Source: Patescibacteria group bacterium
Lineage (GTDB): Bacteria; Patescibacteriota; Minisyncoccia; Phycocordibacterales; XYD1-FULL-46-19
Reading direction: 5' to 3'
Length of the DNA stretch: 7,356 nucleotides
Assembly (NCBI GenBank): GCA_030917625.1
Contig: JAUPUJ010000030.1
Span: 1-7,356 of the forward strand
The position numbers and the translations under genes are program-made. Below are positions 1-7,345 of the stretch, piece by piece (the first letter of the stretch is position 1; each line of letters begins with the position of its first letter). The notes under the pieces were generated by a model, which was not told the DNA's origin, ran no database searches, and worked only from the letters and a program-made list of their open reading frames with translations.

Positions 1-850
<850 letters not shown>

Positions 851-970
851 AAATTAGGTAATCATTTTATTTAATAACTAATGTGTGTATTTTGCGTGGA
901 GTATTTCTACTGTTTGAAAATTAATCATTGTTTAATATAATTATGATTATTTGTTGTTTCTTTAGACTTT
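851..970 (+). other. 23S-5S internal transcribed spacer, no tRNA
   Basis: This is an AT-rich spacer of roughly 110-120 bases within the rRNA operon. No tRNA cloverleaf and no open reading frame of note are seen. It contains two similar stretches beginning TAATCATT (859-877 and 922-940) and a small inverted repeat, TAATCAT at 922-928 against ATGATTA at 943-949. Either could be a processing signal, but AT-rich DNA yields such matches by chance. The last bases (961-970) form the left arm of the extended 5S stem. Confidence 0.7.
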
Positions 971-1093
971 CTATTCTGGCGGTTTGACGCGGTGGCCACA
1001 CCTCTTACCATTCCGAACAGAGAAGTTAAGCACCGTAGTGGCGATGGTACTCATTTGGGGAGAGTAGCTAGCCGCTGGAATAGAGTGTCTAAA
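961..1093 (+). repeat. Extended inverted repeat (processing stem) enclosing the 5S rRNA
   Basis: The 5S helix I continues outward beyond the expected mature ends. TTTAGAC (961-967) pairs with GTCTAAA (1087-1093). T968 faces T1086 as the only mismatch, then T969-G1085 and T970-A1084 join the 12-bp helix. The whole stem runs about 22 positions (961-982 with 1072-1093). Such a stem would present double-stranded RNA for maturation of 5S precursor ends. The right arm is followed by ATTTTTG (1096-1102), a short T-run that could also make it a weak intrinsic terminator. The pairing is read directly; the role is inference. Confidence 0.7.
971..1083 (+). rRNA. rrf: 5S ribosomal RNA
   Basis: The sequence follows bacterial 5S rRNA closely. 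The segment GCGGTGGCCACACCT is followed by CCGAACAGAGAAG, where E. coli has CCGAACTCAGAAG, then CACCGTAGTGGCGATGGTA and GGGGAGAGTAG. The closing helix I is perfect over 12 pairs, two of them G-T wobbles: CTATTCTGGCGG (971-982) with CCGCTGGAATAG (1072-1083). The mature ends are set by this helix and may be a few bases inside or outside it. The length of about 113 nt is slightly below the 115-120 nt usual in bacteria. It is the last gene of the rRNA operon, and the next coding region begins only about 30 nt downstream. Confidence 0.96.
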
Positions 1094-1100
1094 CTATTTT

Positions 1101-1109
1101 TGCTATAAT
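1101..1109 (+). promoter_or_regulatory. Extended -10 promoter for the DCGG protein-rodA unit
   Basis: TGCTATAAT is a perfect extended -10 element: TG, one base, then TATAAT at 1104-1109. No good -35 box is seen 17 bases upstream, where the 5S stem arm lies, and extended -10 promoters often do without one. Transcription would start near 1116. That is downstream of the ATG at 1111 and 4 nt before the in-frame ATG at 1120. The box therefore argues for a near-leaderless mRNA starting at 1120. Confidence 0.6.
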
Positions 1110-1110
1110 A

Positions 1111-1884
1111 ATGACTAAGATGTCTTGGCGCTTTAGTCGACAATTATTAATAGTTCTAGCCGTTGTTCTTTTTTTAGGAACCATCGGTGGTTTGGTGTAT
1201 TGGTATAAAAAGCCAGGACCTAATTGTTTTGATAATAAAAAAAATGGATCGGAGTTAGCTGCTGATTGTGGTGGTGGCTGTGCTCGAGTTTGTAGCGCTG
1301 AAGTTAAACCATTAGTAAATTTATGGAATCAAGTTTTTGAAATTATCCCTAATACTTATTCGGTGGTTGGAATGTTTACCAATCCTAATACTAATTTAGG
1401 TTCACCCTCTGCTAGGTACATTGTTGATTATAGAGATAGTAGTGGCCGGACTATAGCTACGACTACAGGTGTCACTTTCATTAATCCTGGCCAACCAGTA
1501 CCAATTTTTACTTCTAATTTTTATAGTCAAAATGCAAAAGCTGCTCAAGTTTTTGTTTCTTTCACTGATATTTATTGGCAGAGGGTGGATTGGGCCGTGC
1601 CCCGAGTGTCTCTACGTCGAACTAATTTAGAATTATTGCCGACCCCAAGAGTCACAATAGAAGTAACTAATAATGAATCTTTTGATTTAGAAAACGTAAA
1701 AGTGGTCGTGGTGGTGTCTGATGCTGACAATAATGCTTTTACCTCAAGTGCAACCGTCATAGATAAAATTAAGGCTAATGACAAAGCAGAAGCTTATTTT
1801 ACTTGGCCTCTACCTTTTACAACCGAAGCGGCTTTTTTTGATTTTTATACTCAAACTAATGTTTTTAATATTCCGCACCGATAA
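1111..1884 (+). CDS. Single-pass membrane-anchored protein with DCGG cysteine motif and two beta-sandwich-like domains
   Basis: Function is unknown. Residues 1-10 are basic and 11-31 form one hydrophobic helix, so the bulk should be outside the membrane. Just after the helix comes a cysteine motif at residues 39-61: C39, C53, C57 and C61 with spacing C-x13-C-x3-C-x3-C and core DCGGGC. It resembles the CxDGxxNxxETDxDCGGxCxxC motif found in extracellular proteins, including many from Parcubacteria. The rest reads as two beta-rich regions, about 65-155 (with NPNTN, YRDSSG and TFINPGQ) and about 160-250 (with VTNNESFDLENVKV and SDADNN). Both recall FxLyD/CARDB-like extracellular sandwich folds. 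Two starts are possible: ATG 1111 (257 aa) or ATG 1120 (254 aa). The TATAAT at 1104-1109 favours 1120. It is probably co-transcribed with rodA, 12 nt downstream, which hints at an envelope role. Confidence 0.85.
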   Translation: MTKMSWRFSRQLLIVLAVVLFLGTIGGLVYWYKKPGPNCFDNKKNGSELAADCGGGCARVCSAEVKPLVNLWNQVFEIIPNTYSVVGMFTNPNTNLGSPSARYIVDYRDSSGRTIATTTGVTFINPGQPVPIFTSNFYSQNAKAAQVFVSFTDIYWQRVDWAVPRVSLRRTNLELLPTPRVTIEVTNNESFDLENVKVVVVVSDADNNAFTSSATVIDKIKANDKAEAYFTWPLPFTTEAAFFDFYTQTNVFNIPHR

Positions 1885-1896
1885 AATTTTTAACCT

Positions 1897-3036
1897 ATGC
1901 TGTTTGGCTTCTACGATAGAATTTTAAAATTAAATATTGATTGGGTTTTGTTTTTAGCCATCCTACCCCTTTTGGGAGCAGGTCTTTTAACGATGAATTC
2001 TTTTACAACTGATAGTTATTTTTTCGACCGTCAATTATTTTGGATAGTAATTTCTCTATCAATTTTCTTTTTGTTTAGTTTGTTTGATTGGCGGTTTTTG
2101 CGTCGGACGGGAGTCGTGGCTAGTTTATATGTTGCTGGCTGTGCCGGACTACTTCTCTTAGTTTTATTCGGACAAGTTACGAGGGATGTTCAAAGTTGGC
2201 TGTCTTTTGGTGGGGTATCTATTCAACCGGTAGAATTTGTTAAGCTTATTATTATAATTATTTTAGCTAAATATTTTACTAGGCGTCATATGGAAATTGC
2301 CCATATCAGACATATTTTAGTATCAGGTTTTTATACTCTCGTCCCTTTTACACTAGTCGCGATACAGCCAGATTTTGGGTCAGCGGTGGTTATATTTTTG
2401 ATTTGGCTCGGGATGATAATAGTGTCAGGTATATCAAAAAAGCATTTACTATTAGTTTTTGGGGGCGGTTTAATTGCCTTTATATTTTTATGGGGTTTTG
2501 TTTTTGCTGATTATCAAAAGGCGAGAATTATGACTTTTGTCCATCCACTGACAGATATACAAGGGGCTGGTTATAATGCTTTTCAATCGATGGTAGCTGT
2601 GGGTTCAGGCCAAATTTTTGGCAAAGGCGTCGGTTATGGCAGTCAGTCTAGATTAAACTTTTTACCCGAACATCAGACCGACTTCATCTTTGCCGCTTTT
2701 GCCGAAGAGTGGGGATTTTTTGGTATCCTTTTAGTTTTTCTTTTATTTGGAATTATTATCTGGCGAATAATTTCTAATGCCAAAAAAGGGGCTAGTAATT
2801 TTGAGGCTCTATTTGGTTTGGGGCTGGCTATTTTTATTATGGCTCACTTTACTATTCATATTGGGATGAATATTGGTCTCTTGCCGGTGACAGGCTTACC
2901 AATACCCTTCATGTCTTATGGCGGTTCGCATATGTTTGCGATTTTTGCTGGCCTGGGAATTTTGATGGGGATGAGAAAATATTCTCACCCTATTCATCGA
3001 GGGGATATTCAAAATGAGTTTATTGGTCCGAGGTAA
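1897..3036 (+). CDS. rodA: SEDS-family peptidoglycan polymerase, RodA/FtsW type (RodA favoured)
   Basis: This is an integral-membrane glycosyltransferase that polymerises lipid II into glycan strands, normally with a class B penicillin-binding protein. The 379 aa is a typical RodA length. Hydrophobic segments fit about ten transmembrane helices, with a large outside loop at about 205-262. Family motifs in order are QSWLSFGG...QPVEFVK (99-116), QPDFGSA (157-163), YQKARI (206-211), GYNAFQSMVAVGSG (225-238), FGKGVGYGSQS (241-251), LPEHQTDFIFA (256-266), and PVTGLPIPFMSYGGS (330-344). D262, in TDFIF, corresponds to the essential aspartate of RodA. RodA is preferred over FtsW because of the RodA-like LPE-TDFIFA context and the short termini, but the split is not certain. 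The start ATG at 1897 follows the upstream stop by 12 nt and has no Shine-Dalgarno. No mreC, mreD or PBP2 gene is adjacent. Confidence 0.93.
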   Translation: MLFGFYDRILKLNIDWVLFLAILPLLGAGLLTMNSFTTDSYFFDRQLFWIVISLSIFFLFSLFDWRFLRRTGVVASLYVAGCAGLLLLVLFGQVTRDVQSWLSFGGVSIQPVEFVKLIIIIILAKYFTRRHMEIAHIRHILVSGFYTLVPFTLVAIQPDFGSAVVIFLIWLGMIIVSGISKKHLLLVFGGGLIAFIFLWGFVFADYQKARIMTFVHPLTDIQGAGYNAFQSMVAVGSGQIFGKGVGYGSQSRLNFLPEHQTDFIFAAFAEEWGFFGILLVFLLFGIIIWRIISNAKKGASNFEALFGLGLAIFIMAHFTIHIGMNIGLLPVTGLPIPFMSYGGSHMFAIFAGLGILMGMRKYSHPIHRGDIQNEFIGPR

Positions 3037-3037
3037 T

Positions 3038-4180
3038 TTATTTATATAGATCTAAAACTTGGTTTATAGATGTTTCAAAAGCGTAGCTACTCTTTACGGT
3101 TGATTGCAAATTATTTCCTAAATTTAATCTTTGCTCTGGATTTTGTAATAAATAGTTTATTTTTTCAGCTAATTCGGTTGGGTTCTTAGGGTCAAATAAT
3201 AAACCATTAATGTGGTCAGAAATAATATCTTGAATGCCATAAATATCACTACCGATAACGGGTAGTCCAGCTAGACCGGCTTCTAAAATTACATAAGGGT
3301 GGCCTTCTTTAAAAGAAGGTAAAACAAAGATGTCGAAGGCTTTTAATAGACTGGAAGCATTAAAAATAAAGCCTGCCAATTGAATATCTGTTTCTTTGTG
3401 TTTATTTGTGATAATACGAGAGAGTCCTTGGCGTTCTTCGCCTTCGCCGATGATAACTAATTTAGCTGGAGATGAGATGGTGGCGATAACTAAGGTTGCT
3501 AAATTTTTATTAGGGTGGAGTTCGGCGATGGTCCCGATAACTAAGTCGTCATCACTTAAGGAGTGATTTAGGGTTTGGTTTAAATGAGCCCGAGCGTCTT
3601 CTTTATTTAAAAATTCTATAGGCTTGAGACCATTATAGATTAATTTAATTTTATTTTTTTGGCCCCCAAATTTACGTCCCTGGGTATAATTTTCTTGACT
3701 GATGGTAATAATATGATGAGACAAGGCACAAGTTAGCCAGCTTAGTATATGAATTATTTTTTTAGATAAGTAAGATCTATTTTCATTAAAGGGCCAACCA
3801 TGAGCGGTGTAGATAATTTTAGGTACCCCAAGAAGACGGCCACAAAAAGCTCCAATACCACCAGCTTTCGAACTGTTAACATGTAAAATATGGGGCCGTT
3901 CTTTTTTTATGATCTGGAAAACTTCCCAAAAACTAAATACTTCGTTTATCAGAAATATATTGCGGGTAAAAGTTGATAGAAAAATTGTTTTAATATTTTG
4001 TTCTTTTAGCTTATCAACCAAAATCCCGGTAGTAGCTCCTGGCTCTCCTGTGCCGCCTGTGGCTACTACCACCTCATAATCTTCTCTGGGTAAATTGGTG
4101 GCTAAATCATAGACATATTTTTGCGCTCCACCCCAATTAGATTTAGTAATCAAATATAGGATTCTTTTTCGATTATTCAT
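3038..4180 (-). CDS. GT4-type glycosyltransferase (GT-B fold)
   Basis: This enzyme likely moves a sugar from a nucleotide donor to a lipid-linked or cell-surface glycan; donor and acceptor cannot be read from sequence. At 380 aa it has a normal length for the family. The N-terminal domain (about 1-180) opens with a beta strand and SNWGGAQKYVYDLA (14-27), the GGAQ/E acceptor-side loop, and includes HVNSSKAG (100-107) and TAHGW (125-129). The C-terminal donor domain has IGTIAELHPNKN (215-226), IGEGEE (244-249), and the EX7E motif with E292 and E300 in KEGHPYVILEAGLAGLPVIG (291-310). No signal peptide or clear membrane helix is seen, so it should act on the cytoplasmic side. It is the only minus-strand gene here and runs divergently from the sugar transferase, which suggests joint work in polysaccharide assembly. 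Its stop codon lies one base from that of rodA. Confidence 0.92.
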   Translation of the reverse strand: MNNRKRILYLITKSNWGGAQKYVYDLATNLPREDYEVVVATGGTGEPGATTGILVDKLKEQNIKTIFLSTFTRNIFLINEVFSFWEVFQIIKKERPHILHVNSSKAGGIGAFCGRLLGVPKIIYTAHGWPFNENRSYLSKKIIHILSWLTCALSHHIITISQENYTQGRKFGGQKNKIKLIYNGLKPIEFLNKEDARAHLNQTLNHSLSDDDLVIGTIAELHPNKNLATLVIATISSPAKLVIIGEGEERQGLSRIITNKHKETDIQLAGFIFNASSLLKAFDIFVLPSFKEGHPYVILEAGLAGLPVIGSDIYGIQDIISDHINGLLFDPKNPTELAEKINYLLQNPEQRLNLGNNLQSTVKSSYAFETSINQVLDLYK

Positions 4181-4187
4181 TAATTTA

Positions 4188-4216
4188 AAATTAACAGTAA
4201 AAACGTTTTAAAACAA
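4188..4216 (-). promoter_or_regulatory. Possible promoter of the GT4 glycosyltransferase
   Basis: Read on the minus strand, TTGTTT (4216-4211) is followed after 17 bases by TAATTT (4193-4188), preceded by TGT (4196-4194) as an extended -10. Transcription would begin near 4181, one base before the ATG at 4180. The -10 matches TATAAT at only three positions, so this is a weak call in AT-rich DNA. Confidence 0.25.
4200..4214. repeat. Overlapping palindromes in the divergent promoter region
   Basis: AAAACGTTTT (4200-4209) and GTTTTAAAAC (4205-4214) are both perfect 10-bp palindromes sharing five bases. They lie between the divergent glycosyltransferase and sugar transferase genes, in the spacer of the proposed glycosyltransferase promoter. 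An operator for a dimeric regulator is possible, but low-complexity chance is a serious alternative. Confidence 0.35.
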
Positions 4217-4256
4217 GCCTGATTTGTAGGCTATGGCATAAACATGATTTTTATTG

Positions 4257-4262
4257 TATGAT
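4257..4262 (+). promoter_or_regulatory. -10 box of the sugar transferase-epimerase-folD unit
   Basis: TATGAT matches the TATAAT consensus at five of six positions. Its last base is 9 nt before the A of ATG 4271, which predicts a transcript start near 4269 and a leader of about 2 nt. No convincing -35 is seen (TGGCAT at 4234-4239 has the right spacing but a poor match). Confidence 0.45.
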
Positions 4263-4270
4263 GCCAAAAT

Positions 4271-5584
4271 ATGAAAATTAAAACTACTATAGAGCCTTAT
4301 TTTATACTATTGGGGGATATTTTAGTCTTGTTTGCCTCTCTCTATTTAGCTTTGTTTTTGCGCCGTCTAGAGCTGCCACTTTGGGATGAGTTTCTAGATC
4401 ACTTATCTGCCTTCATTTTTATTTTTGGTATCTGGGTGGTGATTTATTTTATTTATGATTTGTATAGCAATCAAACAGCTATTTTACAGCAAAAGCTGAC
4501 TGGTCTATTGTTTAATTCTTATATTATAAATAGCATTATTGCTTTAGCTTTCTTTTATTTTATTCCATTTTTCTCTATTACACCGAAGACTAATTTATTT
4601 ATTTTTCTAGGTGTATCTTTGGGGGCAATGTTGTTGTGGAGGAAATATATTGTTTTCTGGTTCGGCAATAAAGAAGTAGAGTCTATTTTATTTACTTGTA
4701 GTGGTGAGGAAGTTGATGAATTAATCAGAGAATTTAAAGGTAATCATTTTTATAATATCAATATTTTAAATCCAGACACTGTCAGTGAAGAAGATATAAA
4801 AATTCTTAAACCTTTAGTGGTGATTAATACTCATGATCAAAATACAAAAGAAGTTATAGTTAACTTCTACCAAATGCTTTTTTTGGGCATTAGATTTATT
4901 ACAGTTGAAAATCTATATGAAGCGACTTTTGGCCGAATTCCCACATCTTTAATTTCGGAGCGTTGGTTTTTAGAATCAATTTCTCTAACAGAGAAACCAA
5001 TTTATGATTTTTTAAAAAGGGCGATGGATTTTATTATTGCTCTAATCCTCGGCATTTTGTCTCTCATTATTTACCCGTTGGTTTTTTTGGCTATTAAATT
5101 AGATGATGGGGGAGATGTTTTTATTGCCCCGTATCGAGTGGGTAAGAATAATAAATCTATAGTTTTGTATAAATTTAGAACCATGTCTATTGGTAATGAT
5201 GAAGGACGGTGGGGTGGGGTGCAAAATAGGGTCACTAGAGTCGGTTCATTTTTACGACGGTCTCGGATTGATGAGTTACCCCAACTTTGGAATGTAGTTA
5301 GAGGAGATTTGTCTCTAATTGGTCCTAGGCCAGAGTTTGCTCCAGCGGTCGAGCAATATAACAATGAAATCAAGTATTACAATATCCGTCATTTAATCAA
5401 ACCAGGCCTATCCGGGTGGGCTCAAATTAGTCAGAAAGGAGAACCTCATCATGGTATTAATATTGATGAAACTAAGGTAAAGTTGTCTTACGATTTGTTT
5501 TATATTAAACACCGGAGTTTCTTGTTGGATATCAAAATTGCTTTAAAGACTTTGAGAATATTATTATCACGTAGTGGAATTTAA
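4271..5584 (+). CDS. Polyprenyl-phosphate sugar-1-phosphate transferase (WbaP/WcaJ-like)
   Basis: It likely starts surface-glycan assembly by moving a sugar-1-phosphate from a nucleotide sugar to undecaprenyl phosphate at the cytoplasmic face. The 437 aa is usual for the long, WcaJ-like form. Four hydrophobic segments lie at about 10-31, 45-65, 82-103 and 107-130. A soluble, poorly conserved domain follows (about 135-240). The catalytic domain starts near 243 with a hydrophobic segment containing P269, matching the re-entrant helix of this family. Catalytic-domain motifs are YRVGKNN (288-294), YKFRTM (300-305), RVTRVGSFLRRSRIDELPQ (320-338) with the D334-E335 pair, GDLSLIGPRPE (345-355) and KPGLSGWAQI (377-386). 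The sugar specificity is not readable. The start at 4271 fits the first membrane helix and the upstream -10 box. The next gene begins 10 nt downstream. Confidence 0.93.
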   Translation: MKIKTTIEPYFILLGDILVLFASLYLALFLRRLELPLWDEFLDHLSAFIFIFGIWVVIYFIYDLYSNQTAILQQKLTGLLFNSYIINSIIALAFFYFIPFFSITPKTNLFIFLGVSLGAMLLWRKYIVFWFGNKEVESILFTCSGEEVDELIREFKGNHFYNINILNPDTVSEEDIKILKPLVVINTHDQNTKEVIVNFYQMLFLGIRFITVENLYEATFGRIPTSLISERWFLESISLTEKPIYDFLKRAMDFIIALILGILSLIIYPLVFLAIKLDDGGDVFIAPYRVGKNNKSIVLYKFRTMSIGNDEGRWGGVQNRVTRVGSFLRRSRIDELPQLWNVVRGDLSLIGPRPEFAPAVEQYNNEIKYYNIRHLIKPGLSGWAQISQKGEPHHGINIDETKVKLSYDLFYIKHRSFLLDIKIALKTLRILLSRSGI

Positions 5585-5594
5585 AAAATAAATT

Positions 5595-6494
5595 ATGAAA
5601 ATATTAGTTGTAGGTGGAGCGGGATTTATAGGGTCTCATTTGGTGGATGCTTTAATTGAAAGAGGGGATGAAGTTGAGATTATCGATAATTTATCTGGGG
5701 GTAAAATCGAGAATATTAATCCTAAAGCTACTTTACATCAAAAAGACATTTGTAATTTAAATGATATTGCTCCTATTTTTGTGGGGGTGGATTATGTTTT
5801 TCACTTAGCAGCTTTACCTAGAGTGCCTTACTCGATAGAACATCCTATAGAAACTAATGAGACCAATGTTATAGGAACTTTAAATGTATTGGTGGCCTCG
5901 AGAGATGCTGGGGTTAAAAAAGTAATTTATTCAGCCTCTAGTTCTGCTTATGGTGACCAACCTATTATGCCACTGCAAGAGGATATGGCGCCCCATCCCA
6001 AAAGTCCTTATGGCCTTCAAAAATATATTGGAGAATTATATTCACGGGTGTTTAGTGAGGTTTATGGATTGCCGACAGTGTGTCTGCGGTATTTTAATGT
6101 CTATGGACCTAGATATAATGCCGAAGGCGCTTATGCCTTAGTGATTGGTAAATTTATAGAACAAAGGAAAAGAGGAGAAGACATGACCATCACAGGAGAT
6201 GGTTTACAGTCGCGAGATTTTACTCATGTGAGAGATGTGGTGCGAGCTAATATTTTAGCGATGGAAAAAGAAGTTTCAGGTGGGGAAGTCTTTAATATTG
6301 GAGCGGGGCATAATGTAACTATAAAAGCTATAGCCGAAATGATTGGTGGTCCGATTCAGTTTGTTGAGGCCAGGTTAGAACCCAAAGCTTCCTTGGCGGA
6401 TAATTCTAAAGCTCGTAATATTTTAGGTTGGATACCAGAAGTGAATATTGAAGAAGGTGTGGGTGAATTAAAAAAGATAGCTGGTTTAATATAA
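5595..6494 (+). CDS. NAD-dependent epimerase/dehydratase, UDP-sugar 4-epimerase-like
   Basis: This is an extended short-chain dehydrogenase/reductase that probably interconverts UDP-hexoses or UDP-N-acetylhexosamines and supplies donors for the neighbouring transferases. The NAD-binding GGAGFIG is at 7-13, and D31 at the end of the second strand fits NAD rather than NADP. FHLAA lies at 69-73, SASSSAYGD at 113-121 supplies the catalytic serine (S115 or S116), and YGLQK gives Y139 and K143. LRYFNVYGPR is at 164-173 and QSRDFTHVRDVVRA at 205-218. The segment after the GPR (YNAEGAYALVIGKF) resembles WbpP/Gne-type UDP-GlcNAc 4-epimerases, but a plain GalE role or a dehydratase cannot be excluded. 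At 299 aa it is a little short (310-340 usual), mainly at the C-terminus. It sits 10 nt after the sugar transferase and 7 nt before folD, in one apparent operon. Confidence 0.92.
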   Translation: MKILVVGGAGFIGSHLVDALIERGDEVEIIDNLSGGKIENINPKATLHQKDICNLNDIAPIFVGVDYVFHLAALPRVPYSIEHPIETNETNVIGTLNVLVASRDAGVKKVIYSASSSAYGDQPIMPLQEDMAPHPKSPYGLQKYIGELYSRVFSEVYGLPTVCLRYFNVYGPRYNAEGAYALVIGKFIEQRKRGEDMTITGDGLQSRDFTHVRDVVRANILAMEKEVSGGEVFNIGAGHNVTIKAIAEMIGGPIQFVEARLEPKASLADNSKARNILGWIPEVNIEEGVGELKKIAGLI

Positions 6495-6501
6495 AAATAA
6501 G

Positions 6502-7296
6502 ATGATTATAAAAGGAACAGAAATTGCTTCGGATATCAAGAAGAAACTAAAAATAGATGTACAGTCTTTGGATTTCACACCACGGGTAGTTTTGGTTTCT
6601 TTAGGATTAGATGAAGTAACTTCAACTTATGTCCATTTTAAAGAGCGTCTAGCTGATGAGATTGGGGTTGACCTAAATATTTTTAATTATGAAGAGTCTA
6701 TTTCAACCTCAGAATTAATTGAAATTATATCCAAGTTAAACCTAGACAATAACGTGCAGGGAATAGTAGTTCAGTTGCCATTACCAGCTCATATTGATAT
6801 TGATGAGGCATTAGGTACTATTTCTTCGGAAAAAGATATCGATGCCTTAAATAGTGAGACTGACTTGAAAAATCCAGTAGTGGGGGCGATAGATGAAATA
6901 TTTACCAGGGAAAAAATTAATTTAGAAAATAAAAAAATAGTTGTTTTAGGGGCGGGGCGTTTGGTGGGGCGGCCGACAGCTTTATGGCTAACAAGTCTTG
7001 GTCTTATGGTGGATCTGATTGATAAAAAAGATAAAGATCCGAAAGATTTTTTAAAAAAAGCTGATGTCATAATTTCTGGTGCTGGTGCCCCCCATTTTAT
7101 TAAAAGAGAAATGATAAAAGATGGCGTCATTTTAATTGATGCTGGAGCCAGTGAAGCTTCGGGTAAAGTGGTAGGTGATGCTGACCCAGACTGTGCCGAC
7201 AAATGTTCTGTGTTTACACCAGTGCCTGGCGGCTTGGGTCCTATTACCCTAGTTAAATTGTTCGAGAATTTGATAACCTTAATTAAAAAAAGCTAA
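6502..7296 (+). CDS. folD: FolD: methylene-THF dehydrogenase/methenyl-THF cyclohydrolase, divergent short form
   Basis: FolD interconverts methylene-, methenyl- and formyl-tetrahydrofolate in the cytoplasm, feeding purine and formyl-methionine synthesis. Conserved features are TYVHFK (42-47) with the Y43 and catalytic K47 equivalents, GIVVQLPLP (87-95) with Q91, KDID (111-114), a GAGRLVG glycine-rich loop (150-156), GKVVGD (221-226) and TPVPGGLGPIT (239-249). At 264 aa it is shorter than the usual 285-300. The shortening falls mostly after KDID: the folate-side PCTPxG motif is replaced by NPVVGAI (124-130). The cofactor loop lacks the usual GRS/GAS form, and the strand after it ends in acidic residues (D171, D174). 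These changes may alter cofactor choice or folate binding. It is the last gene of the apparent sugar-transferase operon, with no obvious pathway link to it. No terminator hairpin is visible after the stop. Confidence 0.93.
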   Translation: MIIKGTEIASDIKKKLKIDVQSLDFTPRVVLVSLGLDEVTSTYVHFKERLADEIGVDLNIFNYEESISTSELIEIISKLNLDNNVQGIVVQLPLPAHIDIDEALGTISSEKDIDALNSETDLKNPVVGAIDEIFTREKINLENKKIVVLGAGRLVGRPTALWLTSLGLMVDLIDKKDKDPKDFLKKADVIISGAGAPHFIKREMIKDGVILIDAGASEASGKVVGDADPDCADKCSVFTPVPGGLGPITLVKLFENLITLIKKS

Positions 7297-7331
7297 ATTT
7301 AAAAACCTTTGCTCTCTCTGTATTTTTAGCC

Positions 7332-7337
7332 TATAAT
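7332..7337 (+). promoter_or_regulatory. -10 box upstream of the gene leaving the window
   Basis: This is a perfect TATAAT. Its last base lies 9 nt before the A of the ATG at 7346, the same spacing as at the sugar transferase gene, and predicts a start near 7344. A -35 at the right distance is not convincing. It separates a new transcription unit from folD. Confidence 0.5.
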
Positions 7338-7345
7338 AGCGGAAC

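Noticed and set aside
851..960. tRNA gene in the 23S-5S spacer
   Set aside because: No acceptor stem, GTTC-type T-loop or CCA-like end is present.
1572..1784. Minus-strand 70-aa reading frame
   Set aside because: It lies wholly inside the DCGG protein gene, has no family signature, and its low-complexity threonine runs mirror valine codons of the real frame.
5071..5373. Minus-strand 100-aa reading frame
   Set aside because: It is antisense to the best-conserved catalytic part of the sugar transferase and shows no motif or start signal of its own.
5950..6141. Plus-strand 63-aa reading frame
   Set aside because: It is a shifted frame inside the epimerase gene, whose own frame carries YGLQK and FNVYGPR here.
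6789..7202. Minus-strand 137-aa reading frame
   Set aside because: It is antisense to folD, and its serine- and proline-rich translation is typical of a shadow frame.
1111..7296. Alternative genetic code (TGA read as glycine, as in Gracilibacteria and Absconditabacteria)
   Set aside because: All real genes close with TAA at positions expected from their families, and no family domain needs read-through of an in-frame TGA.
7292..7330. Intrinsic terminator after folD
   Set aside because: Only GCTAAA (7292-7297) and TTTAGC (7325-7330) pair, across a loop of 27 bases. The stem is weak, and the right arm runs into the next promoter.
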